A stretch of DNA of 9,175 nucleotides from Gammaproteobacteria bacterium (lineage in GTDB: Bacteria; Pseudomonadota; Gammaproteobacteria; UBA9214), in NCBI GenBank assembly GCA_030599705.1, contig JAUVNM010000044.1:1-9175 (forward strand), in the 5' to 3' direction. The position numbers and the translations under genes were made by a program. Positions 1 through 6,184 of this stretch are shown in pieces. The notes under the pieces are model-generated. The model saw only the letters and a program-made list of their open reading frames with translations. It made no database searches and was not told the origin of the DNA. How positions within the stretch are numbered: position 1 is the first letter of the stretch; each line of letters opens with the position of its first letter.

Positions 1-484
1 ACCGGCTGCCGCAAATCAGCACGTCGAACCTCTGTCCGGCTCGCGGCGCGGAGGAGTCGATGGAAACGGCGAGCAGGCCGTCGAGTGTCGCCTCGCCCGT
101 GACGTCCACGACGTCGGCGCCGTCCGACGTCAGGTCGATGCGCAGGCGCCGGGCAATTTCATGATACAGGCCGGGTTTCGGCTTGCGGCACGCGCAGTTG
201 TCATCCGGGCCGTGCGGACAAAAGAACACGGCATCGATCAGGCCGCCGGTATCACGCACGGCGCGATGCATTTTTTCGTGAATACGCATCAGGGTGTCGA
301 GATCCAGCAGGCCATGCGCCACACCGGCCTGGTTGGTGGCAACCACCACACGCCAACCGGCACGGTGCAGGCGGGCGATGGCCTCGAGACTGCCGGGCAG
401 CGGTTGCCATTCATCCGGTGACTTGATGTAGTCATCGGAATCCGCGTTGATGACCCCGTCGCGATCGAGAATAATGAGTTGCAT
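1..484 (-). CDS. gmhB: D-glycero-beta-D-manno-heptose-1,7-bisphosphate 7-phosphatase, N-terminal part, 3' end outside window and apparently chimeric
   Basis: HAD-superfamily phosphatase that removes the C7 phosphate from heptose bisphosphate in the cytoplasm, a step towards ADP-heptose for the LPS inner core. I translated it by eye from the ATG at 484; 161 residues are visible with no stop before the window edge. Seen: HAD motif I LDRDGVIN (residues 6-13), motif II VVATNQAG (47-54), and the family's zinc loop CPHGPDDNCACRKPKPG (89-105) with Cys89, His91, Cys97 and Cys99. The start lies 8 bases after the stop of the MazG-like gene, so the two are probably co-transcribed; gmhB after glyS is a known Pseudomonas-type order. 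Odd: after about residue 118 the expected HAD motif with GDS/GDK and a second Asp is missing. It is replaced by sequence around DVVDVTGEATLDGLL that resembles secreted beta-strand repeats. The identity of residues 1-118 is secure; the remainder is doubtful. Confidence 0.88.
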   Translation of the reverse strand, partial: MQLIILDRDGVINADSDDYIKSPDEWQPLPGSLEAIARLHRAGWRVVVATNQAGVAHGLLDLDTLMRIHEKMHRAVRDTGGLIDAVFFCPHGPDDNCACRKPKPGLYHEIARRLRIDLTSDGADVVDVTGEATLDGLLAVSIDSSAPRAGQRFDVLICGSR

Positions 485-492
485 GCGCTGTG

Positions 493-828
493 TCAGGTGT
501 CCCGGAATTCAGAAACCCGGATGCGGCCGTTGATCATGCGTGCTGAGCGCTGCCTGAGCTTTTCCATCTTGTCCCAGAATGATTGGTCCAGGTCAAAGTC
601 GGCCGCGATCGCGGTACCGATCAACAGGATGAACAGGTCGGCGCAGTCCTCGGCAAGCTGCTCCGTCGTCTTGCCCTTGGTCACGCAGGCAGAAATCTCG
701 CCGAGCTCCTCCGTCATCAGCGCCACCCGGTAGGCAAGTTCCTCACCACCGGTATTTTTGAAATCGTGCTTGTCGTGGAATGCCTGCACGGCAGCACGCA
801 TGGCCTGGTCGGAGTCAGAGCTTGTCAT
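493..828 (-). CDS. MazG-like nucleotide pyrophosphohydrolase
   Basis: Small all-alpha protein of 111 residues, predicted to hydrolyse (d)NTPs or a related nucleotide to the monophosphate and pyrophosphate with Mg2+. Seen: EELGE at residues 40-44 followed by AEDCADLF at 59-66. This matches the ExxE...(E/D)xxD metal-binding pattern of the MazG/all-alpha NTP pyrophosphatase group, with Asp61 standing where Glu is usual. A basic C-terminal helix (KMEKLRQRSARMINGR) follows, as is common in the group. The single short domain is much smaller than the tandem-domain E. coli MazG. The start ATG at 828 has only a weak AGG upstream. It sits between the REP pair downstream of glyS and gmhB, reading the same way, so it may be a house-cleaning enzyme carried in the glyQS-gmhB transcript. 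The exact substrate cannot be told; family assignment is fairly sure. Confidence 0.8.
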   Translation of the reverse strand: MTSSDSDQAMRAAVQAFHDKHDFKNTGGEELAYRVALMTEELGEISACVTKGKTTEQLAEDCADLFILLIGTAIAADFDLDQSFWDKMEKLRQRSARMINGRIRVSEFRDT

Positions 829-867
829 TAATGAGCCTGGTTAGTTTGCCATTTGTAAATAATCACA

Positions 868-918
868 TGTAGGAGCGGCCTTGGCCGCGAACTGTTCGCG
901 AGCAAGCTCGCTCCTACA
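868..918. repeat. REP-like inverted pair between glyS and the MazG-like gene
   Basis: The outer arms TGTAGGAGCG (868-877) and CGCTCCTACA (909-918) are perfect inverted copies, and GCGAA/TTCGC close on a 3-base loop (892-894). Each arm is itself a small palindrome: GCGGCC-TT-GGCCGC on the left, GCGAGC-AA-GCTCGC on the right. The GTAGGAGC...GCGAA form is that of Pseudomonas-type REP sequences, which often occur as such head-to-head pairs and are linked to REP-associated tyrosine transposases. No such transposase gene is in the window. Placed just after the glyS stop, it could fold in the transcript and protect its 3' end or weaken readthrough into the next gene; this role is inferred. Confidence 0.85.
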
Positions 919-929
919 GGTAATGTATT

Positions 930-3005
930 TCAATTCTGTAACCGCGATATATCCGCGACCTGCAGAAACAGTTTCGACAGCGTACTCAATAGCGCCAGCC
1001 GGTTAGCGCGCAGTGCCGTGTCCTCATCCATGACCATGACGTCATCAAAGAACCGGTCGACCGGCGCCTGCAACGCGGCCAGCTTGCACAGTGCATTGGT
1101 GTAGTCGCGCTTTTCAAGCATCGGGCTGACCGTGTTGTCGAGATCACTGACGGCACTGGCCAGCGCCTGCTCGGCGTCTTCCCGTAACAATTCACCGGCA
1201 TAAGCGTCGGGGATGTCGCTGTCCGCCTTGCGCAGGATATTGCCGATGCGTTTGTTGGCGGCAGCCAGGCTTGCGGATTCCGGCAGGTTGCGGAACGCTT
1301 TTACGGCGGCCATGCGCTGGTCAAAATCCAGCGGTCGCGGCGGATGCCGGGCCAGTACCGCCTCGAACACGTCGATGTCGTAGTCGTTGTCGAGGTAATA
1401 CCCGCGCAGGCGCTCCATCATGAAGGCGAATACAGCAGCACTGACGGTTTCGGTGTTCAGTCCGTCCGGCATCCCCTGCACAGCCGTGTCGATCAGGGTG
1501 CGCAGATCGAGATCCAGCCGTCTTTCAATAACAATTCTCAGTACACCGAGTGCGGCACGGCGCAGACCGAACGGATCCTTGTCACCGGTCGGGGGTTTGC
1601 CGATGGCAAAGATGCCGGCCAGGGTGTCGAGGCGGTCGGCAATGGCAATGGCCTGTCCGGTTGCCGTCGATGGCAGGTCGTCACCGGCGTAGCGCGGCTG
1701 GTACTGTTCATCCAGTGCCGCCGCGACCTCGACCGGTTCACCGTCATGGCGGGCGTAGTAGCGGCCCATGATGCCCTGCAGTTCCGGGAACTCGTAGACC
1801 ATGCTGGTCAGCAGGTCGCACTTGCACAGCGCGGCCGCGCGCTGCACCTGTTCGGTATTGAAACCGGCGGCCTCGGCAATGCGCGTTGCAATACGCGCGA
1901 TGCGTTGCTGCTTGTCGGCGAGTGACCCGAGCTGTTGCTGAAAGATGACGCCGGCCAGTCTTTCGGCACGGCTTTCGAGCGCTACCTTGCGGTCCTGGTC
2001 CCAGAAAAATGCGGCATCTTTCAGGCGCGGCCGGATGACGCGCTCGTTGCCGGCCTGTACCTGCCGCGGATCGCTGCTGGCAATGTTGGCGACGGTGATG
2101 AAATACGGCAACAGCGTGCCGTTGCCGTCGACGACGGGGAAGAATTTCTGGTGGTACTGCATACTCGAGACCAGCGCCTCGGCCGGCACCTCGAGAAAGT
2201 GCTCCTCGAAGGTGCCGGTGATTGCAACCGGCCATTCCACCAGCGCCGTGACCTCATCCAGCAGATCGGCGTCAATGGAGGTAGTCCCACCCAGGGCCGC
2301 GCCGGCCTCGATGATCTGGGTGCGGATGGCTTCCCGGCGGCGGTCCATGTCGGCCAGCACGTGGCCGGGCTGTTCCAGCGTCTGCAGGTAGTCAGACGGG
2401 TGGCTGATGGCGAGGGTTTTATTGCAGTGGAAACGGTGGCCGCGCGTCGTGCCGCCGCTGCGCACACCGAGGATGTCCGCTTCCACTACCTGGTCCCCGA
2501 GCAGCAGCAATACCCAGTGGACCGGGCGCACGAACTCCGCTGTACCGGCGCCCCAGCGCATGCGCCGCGGGATTGGCAGCCCTTTGAGCGCGCGTTCCAC
2601 GAGTTCCGGGATGATCGCGGTTGCCGGTTGCCCGGCTTCCACCGAACGCCGGGCGAGAAAACTGCCCTTGTCGGTTTCCAGCTGATCGAGCTCGGCCACA
2701 GGAACACCGCAGGAGCGTGCAAAGCCTTCCGCGGGGCTGGTCGGGATGCCGTCTTCATCAAAGGCGGCCGTCAACGCCGGTCCGCGCCGGACCACTTCGC
2801 GATCCGGCTGGTTTGCGGGCACATCCCTGATAAGGACCGCCAGCCGGCGCGGTGCTGCATAGCCTTTGCTGTCAGCGTGTGCCAGGTGGTGTTCTGTCAG
2901 CAGCCGGCCCAGCGATTCCGCGAATGCCGTGCACAGGCTGTGCAGGGCGGTCGGCGGCAGTTCTTCCGTGCCGATCTCGACCAGCAGGTCGCTGGATGTG
3001 CTCAT
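930..3005 (-). CDS. glyS: Glycine--tRNA ligase beta subunit
   Basis: Beta chain of the bacterial alpha2beta2 glycyl-tRNA synthetase; it binds tRNA-Gly and with GlyQ charges it with glycine in the cytoplasm. The 691-residue length is close to the E. coli subunit (689). Seen: N-terminal LLVEIGTEELPP (7-18), SMQYHQKFFP (281-290), the KCDLLTSMVYEFPELQG stretch (395-411) and PTGDKDPFGLRRAALG (472-487), all strongly conserved in this family. The C-terminal third corresponds to the anticodon-binding DALR-like region. The ATG at 3005 overlaps the glyQ stop as ATGA, so translation is probably coupled and the subunits made in step. No terminator is visible directly after the stop; a REP pair follows instead. 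No frameshift or missing block seen. Confidence 0.98.
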   Translation of the reverse strand: MSTSSDLLVEIGTEELPPTALHSLCTAFAESLGRLLTEHHLAHADSKGYAAPRRLAVLIRDVPANQPDREVVRRGPALTAAFDEDGIPTSPAEGFARSCGVPVAELDQLETDKGSFLARRSVEAGQPATAIIPELVERALKGLPIPRRMRWGAGTAEFVRPVHWVLLLLGDQVVEADILGVRSGGTTRGHRFHCNKTLAISHPSDYLQTLEQPGHVLADMDRRREAIRTQIIEAGAALGGTTSIDADLLDEVTALVEWPVAITGTFEEHFLEVPAEALVSSMQYHQKFFPVVDGNGTLLPYFITVANIASSDPRQVQAGNERVIRPRLKDAAFFWDQDRKVALESRAERLAGVIFQQQLGSLADKQQRIARIATRIAEAAGFNTEQVQRAAALCKCDLLTSMVYEFPELQGIMGRYYARHDGEPVEVAAALDEQYQPRYAGDDLPSTATGQAIAIADRLDTLAGIFAIGKPPTGDKDPFGLRRAALGVLRIVIERRLDLDLRTLIDTAVQGMPDGLNTETVSAAVFAFMMERLRGYYLDNDYDIDVFEAVLARHPPRPLDFDQRMAAVKAFRNLPESASLAAANKRIGNILRKADSDIPDAYAGELLREDAEQALASAVSDLDNTVSPMLEKRDYTNALCKLAALQAPVDRFFDDVMVMDEDTALRANRLALLSTLSKLFLQVADISRLQN

Positions 3006-3913
3006 GGCTGCTTGCCTGCTGCGGCGAGCATCGGGAAGCCCAGTGATTCGCGCCGGGTGTAGTAGGCGCCGGCCACCTGGCGGGTCAGGGTACGAACCCG
3101 CAGAATAAAGCGCTGGCGCTCGGTGACCGAGATCGCGTTGCGCGCATCGAGCAGGTTAAAGGTGTGCGATGCCTTCAGTGCCATTTCATAGGCCGGCAGT
3201 GGCAGACCGGCTGCATTCAGGCGCGAACTTTCGCGTTCGCAGACATCAAACCAGTGAAACAGTGATTCGATATCCGCCTGCTCGAAATTGTAGGCCGACA
3301 TTTCCACCTCGTTCTGGTGAAATACATCGCGGTAGGTAACCGGACCGTCGGGTCCCTCCGTCCACACCAGGTCGAAGACGCTCTCGACTTCCTGGAGGTA
3401 CATGGCGATGCGCTCCAGTCCGTAGGTAATCTCCCCGGTCACCGGCCGGCATTCGAGACCGCCGACCTGCTGGAAATAGGTGAACTGGGTAATCTCCATG
3501 CCGTTCAGCCAGACTTCCCAGCCAAGGCCCCAGGCACCGAGCGTAGGTGATTCCCAGTTATCCTCCACGAAACGGACATCGTGCACCAGGGTGTCGATGC
3601 CGAGTTGATGCAATGATTCAAGGTAGAGTTCCTGGATTTCCAACGGCGACGGTTTCAGTACCACCTGGTACTGGTAGTAGTGCTGCAGCCGGTTCGGGTT
3701 TTCGCCATAACGACCATCGGTGGGCCGCCGTGATGGTTGCACGTAGGCCGCGCGCCAGGGTTCCGGACCGATAGCCCGCAGAAAGGTGGCCGGGTGAAAG
3801 GTTCCCGCGCCTACCTCCATATCATAGGGCTGCAGCAGGGCGCAGCCCTTGCCTGCCCAGTAGTGCTGGAGCGCAAGTATCAAGCCCTGGAATGTTCTGG
3901 GTGTATCGGACAC
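3002..3913 (-). CDS. glyQ: Glycine--tRNA ligase alpha subunit
   Basis: Catalytic alpha chain of tetrameric glycyl-tRNA synthetase (class II), which forms glycyl-adenylate and works with GlyS. Numbered from GTG at 3913 the protein has 303 residues, the same as E. coli GlyQ. Seen: RTFQGLILALQ (6-16), PSRRPTDGRYGENPNRLQHY (60-79), EDNWESPTLGAWGLGWEVW (117-135) and the motif-3-like GEITYGLERIAMY (160-172). The frame stays open upstream to another GTG at 3982, which would add 23 residues. I prefer 3913 because MSDTPRTFQGL matches where family members begin, and a TATACT -10-like box lies at 3966-3971, downstream of the longer start. There is no good Shine-Dalgarno before 3913, so the start is less certain than the identity. 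First gene of the glyQS run; divergent from the gene at 4168. Confidence 0.96.
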   Translation of the reverse strand: MSDTPRTFQGLILALQHYWAGKGCALLQPYDMEVGAGTFHPATFLRAIGPEPWRAAYVQPSRRPTDGRYGENPNRLQHYYQYQVVLKPSPLEIQELYLESLHQLGIDTLVHDVRFVEDNWESPTLGAWGLGWEVWLNGMEITQFTYFQQVGGLECRPVTGEITYGLERIAMYLQEVESVFDLVWTEGPDGPVTYRDVFHQNEVEMSAYNFEQADIESLFHWFDVCERESSRLNAAGLPLPAYEMALKASHTFNLLDARNAISVTERQRFILRVRTLTRQVAGAYYTRRESLGFPMLAAAGKQP

Positions 3914-3965
3914 GATGGAAAGTATCTGGTTGTGTAACGTTATTAAGGCGCTATGCCGACCGGCA

Positions 3966-3971
3966 AGTATA
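3966..3971 (-). promoter_or_regulatory. Possible -10 box for glyQS
   Basis: On the minus strand this reads TATACT, five of six with the sigma-70 -10 consensus, and sits about 50 bases upstream of the preferred glyQ start. I find no convincing -35 box at 16-18 bases further up (the bases there read GGGAAA), so it is a candidate only. Confidence 0.3.
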
Positions 3972-4157
3972 GCGTGCCACACTGGAAATTTCCCTACATG
4001 GTCGGAAGTGATACACGAATTAACGGCACTTGCGTGACTTTTTCCCTGTCAATATGGTAAATGTTGAAGTACCGGACGTTCGCGGGATGGCGCCGGTATG
4101 GAGGGATGGCCCTAAAGCATACCCGTGCAGCGGCCGATCAATCTGTTATCACCAGGC

Positions 4158-4165
4158 GGAGGAAA
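4158..4165 (+). promoter_or_regulatory. Strong ribosome binding site deciding the start at 4168
   Basis: GGAGGAAA ends 2 bases before the ATG at 4168, with its GGAGG core 5 bases away. It fixes the start of the unknown gene, because the open frame reaches back to about 4030 with no comparable site and with unlikely residues (MRDFFPVNMVNVE). The stretch 3914-4167 is therefore a 254-base divergent control region between glyQ and this gene. I see no clear -35/-10 pair for the plus strand in it; TTGCGT-N17-TATGGT at about 4031-4059 is a weak possibility. Confidence 0.75.
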
Positions 4166-4167
4166 GC

Positions 4168-4731
4168 ATGCAAGCGCTTATTCTCGAACCCACGTCCCAG
4201 TCCCAGTGGCAGGCGCTGGTACAGGAAGCCCAGGCCAGTTGCGACCGCAGACTGGATGAAACACTGGAAAGCTATCTTGTCTTTCTGTTGATGCGCTTTT
4301 GTAATCAACCGCAGTGCACTTCCCGTATCATTGCCGAAGACTACCTTAACTCCCTCGCATGTTCCGGCGAGTTGCGCATCGAGCGCCTGCGGGATGTCGG
4401 CGATCACTGCCTGCTGTTCTCCGGCATGTTCCCGCAGCTTGCGGAACGTCGCCTGGTCCGGGTCAGCTATTTCGTCAACCTGGGCCGGTCATCCTACCGG
4501 CAGCTGTCGGACCGGTTGGATCACAGCTGGTCGGTGGTCTATGAACACCTGTCACGCGCCTTTGTCGTTCTCATGGATATCCTGCATGCCATGCGCGAGC
4601 TGGGCGGTGATTCGATCCTGACGCCGTTCCAGGCCATGGACCTGTGGCATGAAACGGGCAGCCGGCGCAGTTACCGGCAGGTGGCCGCCAGTGGCGCCAT
4701 CCCGCTGGCCGGTACACCGGAAAAACACTGA
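4168..4731 (+). CDS. Conserved-looking protein of unknown function
   Basis: 187 residues from the ATG at 4168, chosen for its GGAGGAAA ribosome site. I do not recognise a named family; similar hypothetical proteins in gammaproteobacteria seem familiar to me, but I cannot check. No signal peptide, no obvious membrane span (LESYLVFLLMRF near residues 33-44 is too short and charged at its edges), and no catalytic motif that I can name. It looks like a soluble, mainly alpha-helical protein with a central block LRDVGDHCLLFSGMFPQLAERR (about 75-96) and a second block VSYFVNLGRSSYRQLSDRLD, which read like conserved cores. The tail after about residue 165 looks disordered (AASGAIPLAGTPEKH). It is divergent from glyQS and separated by 164 bases of repeat-bearing DNA from the PP-loop gene, so it is probably its own transcript. 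Confidence 0.75.
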   Translation: MQALILEPTSQSQWQALVQEAQASCDRRLDETLESYLVFLLMRFCNQPQCTSRIIAEDYLNSLACSGELRIERLRDVGDHCLLFSGMFPQLAERRLVRVSYFVNLGRSSYRQLSDRLDHSWSVVYEHLSRAFVVLMDILHAMRELGGDSILTPFQAMDLWHETGSRRSYRQVAASGAIPLAGTPEKH

Positions 4732-4797
4732 GTCCCTGTGCTTATTATCGTTCTGCCCTGTGCGTGGGGTAGAATGCAGCTATTGGTTTTCAGCTTG

Positions 4798-4823
4798 TTT
4801 TTCACCGCAGAGACGCAAAGAAA
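4798..4823 (+). repeat. Dispersed-repeat-like CACCGCAGAGACGCAAAG element
   Basis: Holds CACCGCAGAGACGCAAAG, built from two tandem 8-mers CGCAGAGA (4806-4813) and CGCAAAGA (4814-4821) differing at one base. Sequences of the form CACCGCAGAGACGCAGAG are met as intergenic dispersed repeats in many proteobacteria; this is recalled, not searched. It lies in the gap before the PP-loop gene. Confidence 0.5.
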
Positions 4824-4836
4824 CCCGTTTACTATA

Positions 4837-4866
4837 TCGTCATTCCCGCGCAGGCGGGAATGACGA
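4837..4866. repeat. Perfect 13-bp hairpin of the CATTCCCGCG...GCGGGAATG dispersed type
   Basis: TCGTCATTCCCGC (4837-4849) pairs fully with GCGGGAATGACGA (4854-4866) around the loop GCAG. The core GTCATTCCCGCG...GCGGGAATG is a form often seen as a mobile intergenic palindrome in proteobacteria. No T tract follows, so it is not a typical terminator. It supplies the ATG at 4860 that extends the PP-loop open frame, which argues that this ATG is not the true start. Confidence 0.7.
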
Positions 4867-4895
4867 GAGCAATACCAAATACTTCTGTAATTGCC

Positions 4896-5939
4896 ATGAC
4901 TGAAAAACGCAAAGCGGTTGCCCTGATTTCCGGCGGACTCGATTCGCTGCTGGCGGCGCGCGTGATGATGGACCAGGGCGTGCATGTCGAGGGCATCAAT
5001 TTCTATACCGGCTTTTGCGTGGAAGGCCACACGCATGCCATTCGTAAAAAGGACCGTGCACGTCCGAAGCGCAACAATGCGTTGTGGGTGGCCGAGCAAC
5101 TTGGTATCAAGCTGCACATGATCGATATTATCGAGGAATACAAGGACGTCGTCATCAACCCGAAACACGGGTACGGCGCCAATCTCAATCCATGCCTGGA
5201 CTGCAAGATTTTTATGGTGAACAAGGCGCGTGCATGGATCGATGCCAACGGTTTTGACTGCATCATCACCGGCGAGGTGATCGGCCAGCGGCCGATGTCA
5301 CAGCGCCGCGATACCATGCCGGTGGTGGCGCGCGAATCCGGCGCCGATGACCGGCTGGTGCGCCCGCTGTGCGCAAAAAACCTGCCGGCGACGCGCCCGG
5401 AACAGGAGGGCTGGCTGGACCGTGACCGTCTGCATGCTTTTAGTGGGCGCTCACGCAAACCGCAGATGGCGCTGGCGGCGCACTATGGCTTCGAGGACTA
5501 TGCCCAGCCGGCCGGCGGCTGCTGTTTCCTGACCGACAAACAGTATTCCGTAAAGCTGGCGGATCTGTGGGCGACGCGCGGCAAGCGCGAGTATGAACTC
5601 GATGACATCATGCTGCTGAAGGTCGGGCGCCATCTCCGGCCGCGCCCCAACTACAAGCTGATCGTGGGCCGTGAGGAAGGTGAAAATCGCTTCATGGAAG
5701 GCTATCGCAAGCGCTTTGTGCACCTGCTGCCCACCAGCCACAGCGGGCCGCTGGTGTTGCTGGACGGGGAACCGGATGACAGTGATATCGAGCTGGCGGC
5801 ACGCCTGACGGCACGCTTCAGCCAGGGTCGGGATGCCGAGTATGTGACCGTCGAGGTAACCGGGGTGGACGGCGCATCCCGGGCATTGGCGGTCAAGCCG
5901 TACCCGGCCGGGCAGGTACCGGCTGACTGGTACCTGTGA
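4896..5939 (+). CDS. PP-loop ATPase of the tRNA-thiolation type with probable NFACT-like RNA-binding C-terminus
   Basis: 347 residues from the ATG at 4896. The N-terminal half is an ATP-pyrophosphatase: SGGLDS (12-17) is the PP-loop, NPCLDCK (98-104) gives Cys100 and Cys103 as in MnmA/ThiI-like thiolases, and TGEVIGQRPMSQ (125-136) is the usual second conserved block. Such enzymes adenylate a tRNA base and replace oxygen by sulfur. The segment from about 205, with QPAGGCCFLTD (Cys209, Cys210) and LKVGRHLRPRPNYKLIVGREEGEN, resembles NFACT-R-type RNA-binding domains found on some ThiI/MnmA-like proteins (recalled). No THUMP or rhodanese domain is present, so it is not classical ThiI, nor normal MnmA. 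The open frame reaches back to an ATG at 4860 inside a repeat hairpin; 4896 begins MTEKRKAVALISGG, as expected for the fold, though no Shine-Dalgarno precedes it. It overlaps the TusA-like gene by 4 bases. Target base unknown. Confidence 0.85.
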   Translation: MTEKRKAVALISGGLDSLLAARVMMDQGVHVEGINFYTGFCVEGHTHAIRKKDRARPKRNNALWVAEQLGIKLHMIDIIEEYKDVVINPKHGYGANLNPCLDCKIFMVNKARAWIDANGFDCIITGEVIGQRPMSQRRDTMPVVARESGADDRLVRPLCAKNLPATRPEQEGWLDRDRLHAFSGRSRKPQMALAAHYGFEDYAQPAGGCCFLTDKQYSVKLADLWATRGKREYELDDIMLLKVGRHLRPRPNYKLIVGREEGENRFMEGYRKRFVHLLPTSHSGPLVLLDGEPDDSDIELAARLTARFSQGRDAEYVTVEVTGVDGASRALAVKPYPAGQVPADWYL

Positions 5940-6160
5940 AGTCCGTCGATGCCCGGCGCCTGCTGTGTCCGCTACCGGTGATCCGCACCCAGGACGCGGT
6001 CGCCGACCTGCACCCGGGTGATTCGCTCAGGGTGCTGTGTACCGACCCGGGCGTGATCCACGATATACCGGCCTGGTGCCGGGTGCACGGTCACGAGGTG
6101 TGTGATATCGACGAGCAGGAAGACACGATTACCATTACCATCCGTGTCGGCAGTCACTGA
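5936..6160 (+). CDS. TusA-family sulfur carrier protein
   Basis: 74-residue single-domain protein starting at GTG 5936, overlapping the PP-loop stop as GTGA, which indicates translational coupling. Seen: DARRLLCPLPVIRTQDAV, with the family CPxP motif at residues 11-14, whose Cys11 would carry the persulfide. Length and the beta-alpha-beta pattern ending in DTITITIRV fit TusA/SirA/YeeD-type proteins. TusA-family proteins pass sulfur from cysteine desulfurases to acceptors in tRNA thiolation, or serve sulfur oxidation and other sulfur-trafficking paths. The coupling to a PP-loop thiolase favours the first role here, by inference. Which of the several TusA-like subgroups it belongs to cannot be decided by eye, so no symbol is given. 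Confidence 0.9.
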   Translation: MKSVDARRLLCPLPVIRTQDAVADLHPGDSLRVLCTDPGVIHDIPAWCRVHGHEVCDIDEQEDTITITIRVGSH

Positions 6161-6184
6161 CCCGCTACCGGATAATCAAAAACC

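Noticed and set aside
1344..1925. Plus-strand open frame of 193 codons opposite glyS
   Set aside because: Antisense shadow of conserved glyS sequence with no recognisable domain or start signal.
1935..3062. Long plus-strand open frame of 375 codons opposite glyS
   Set aside because: It lies wholly antisense to a secure glyS/glyQ coding region, has shadow-type composition and no ribosome site; it is a by-product of high-GC third positions.
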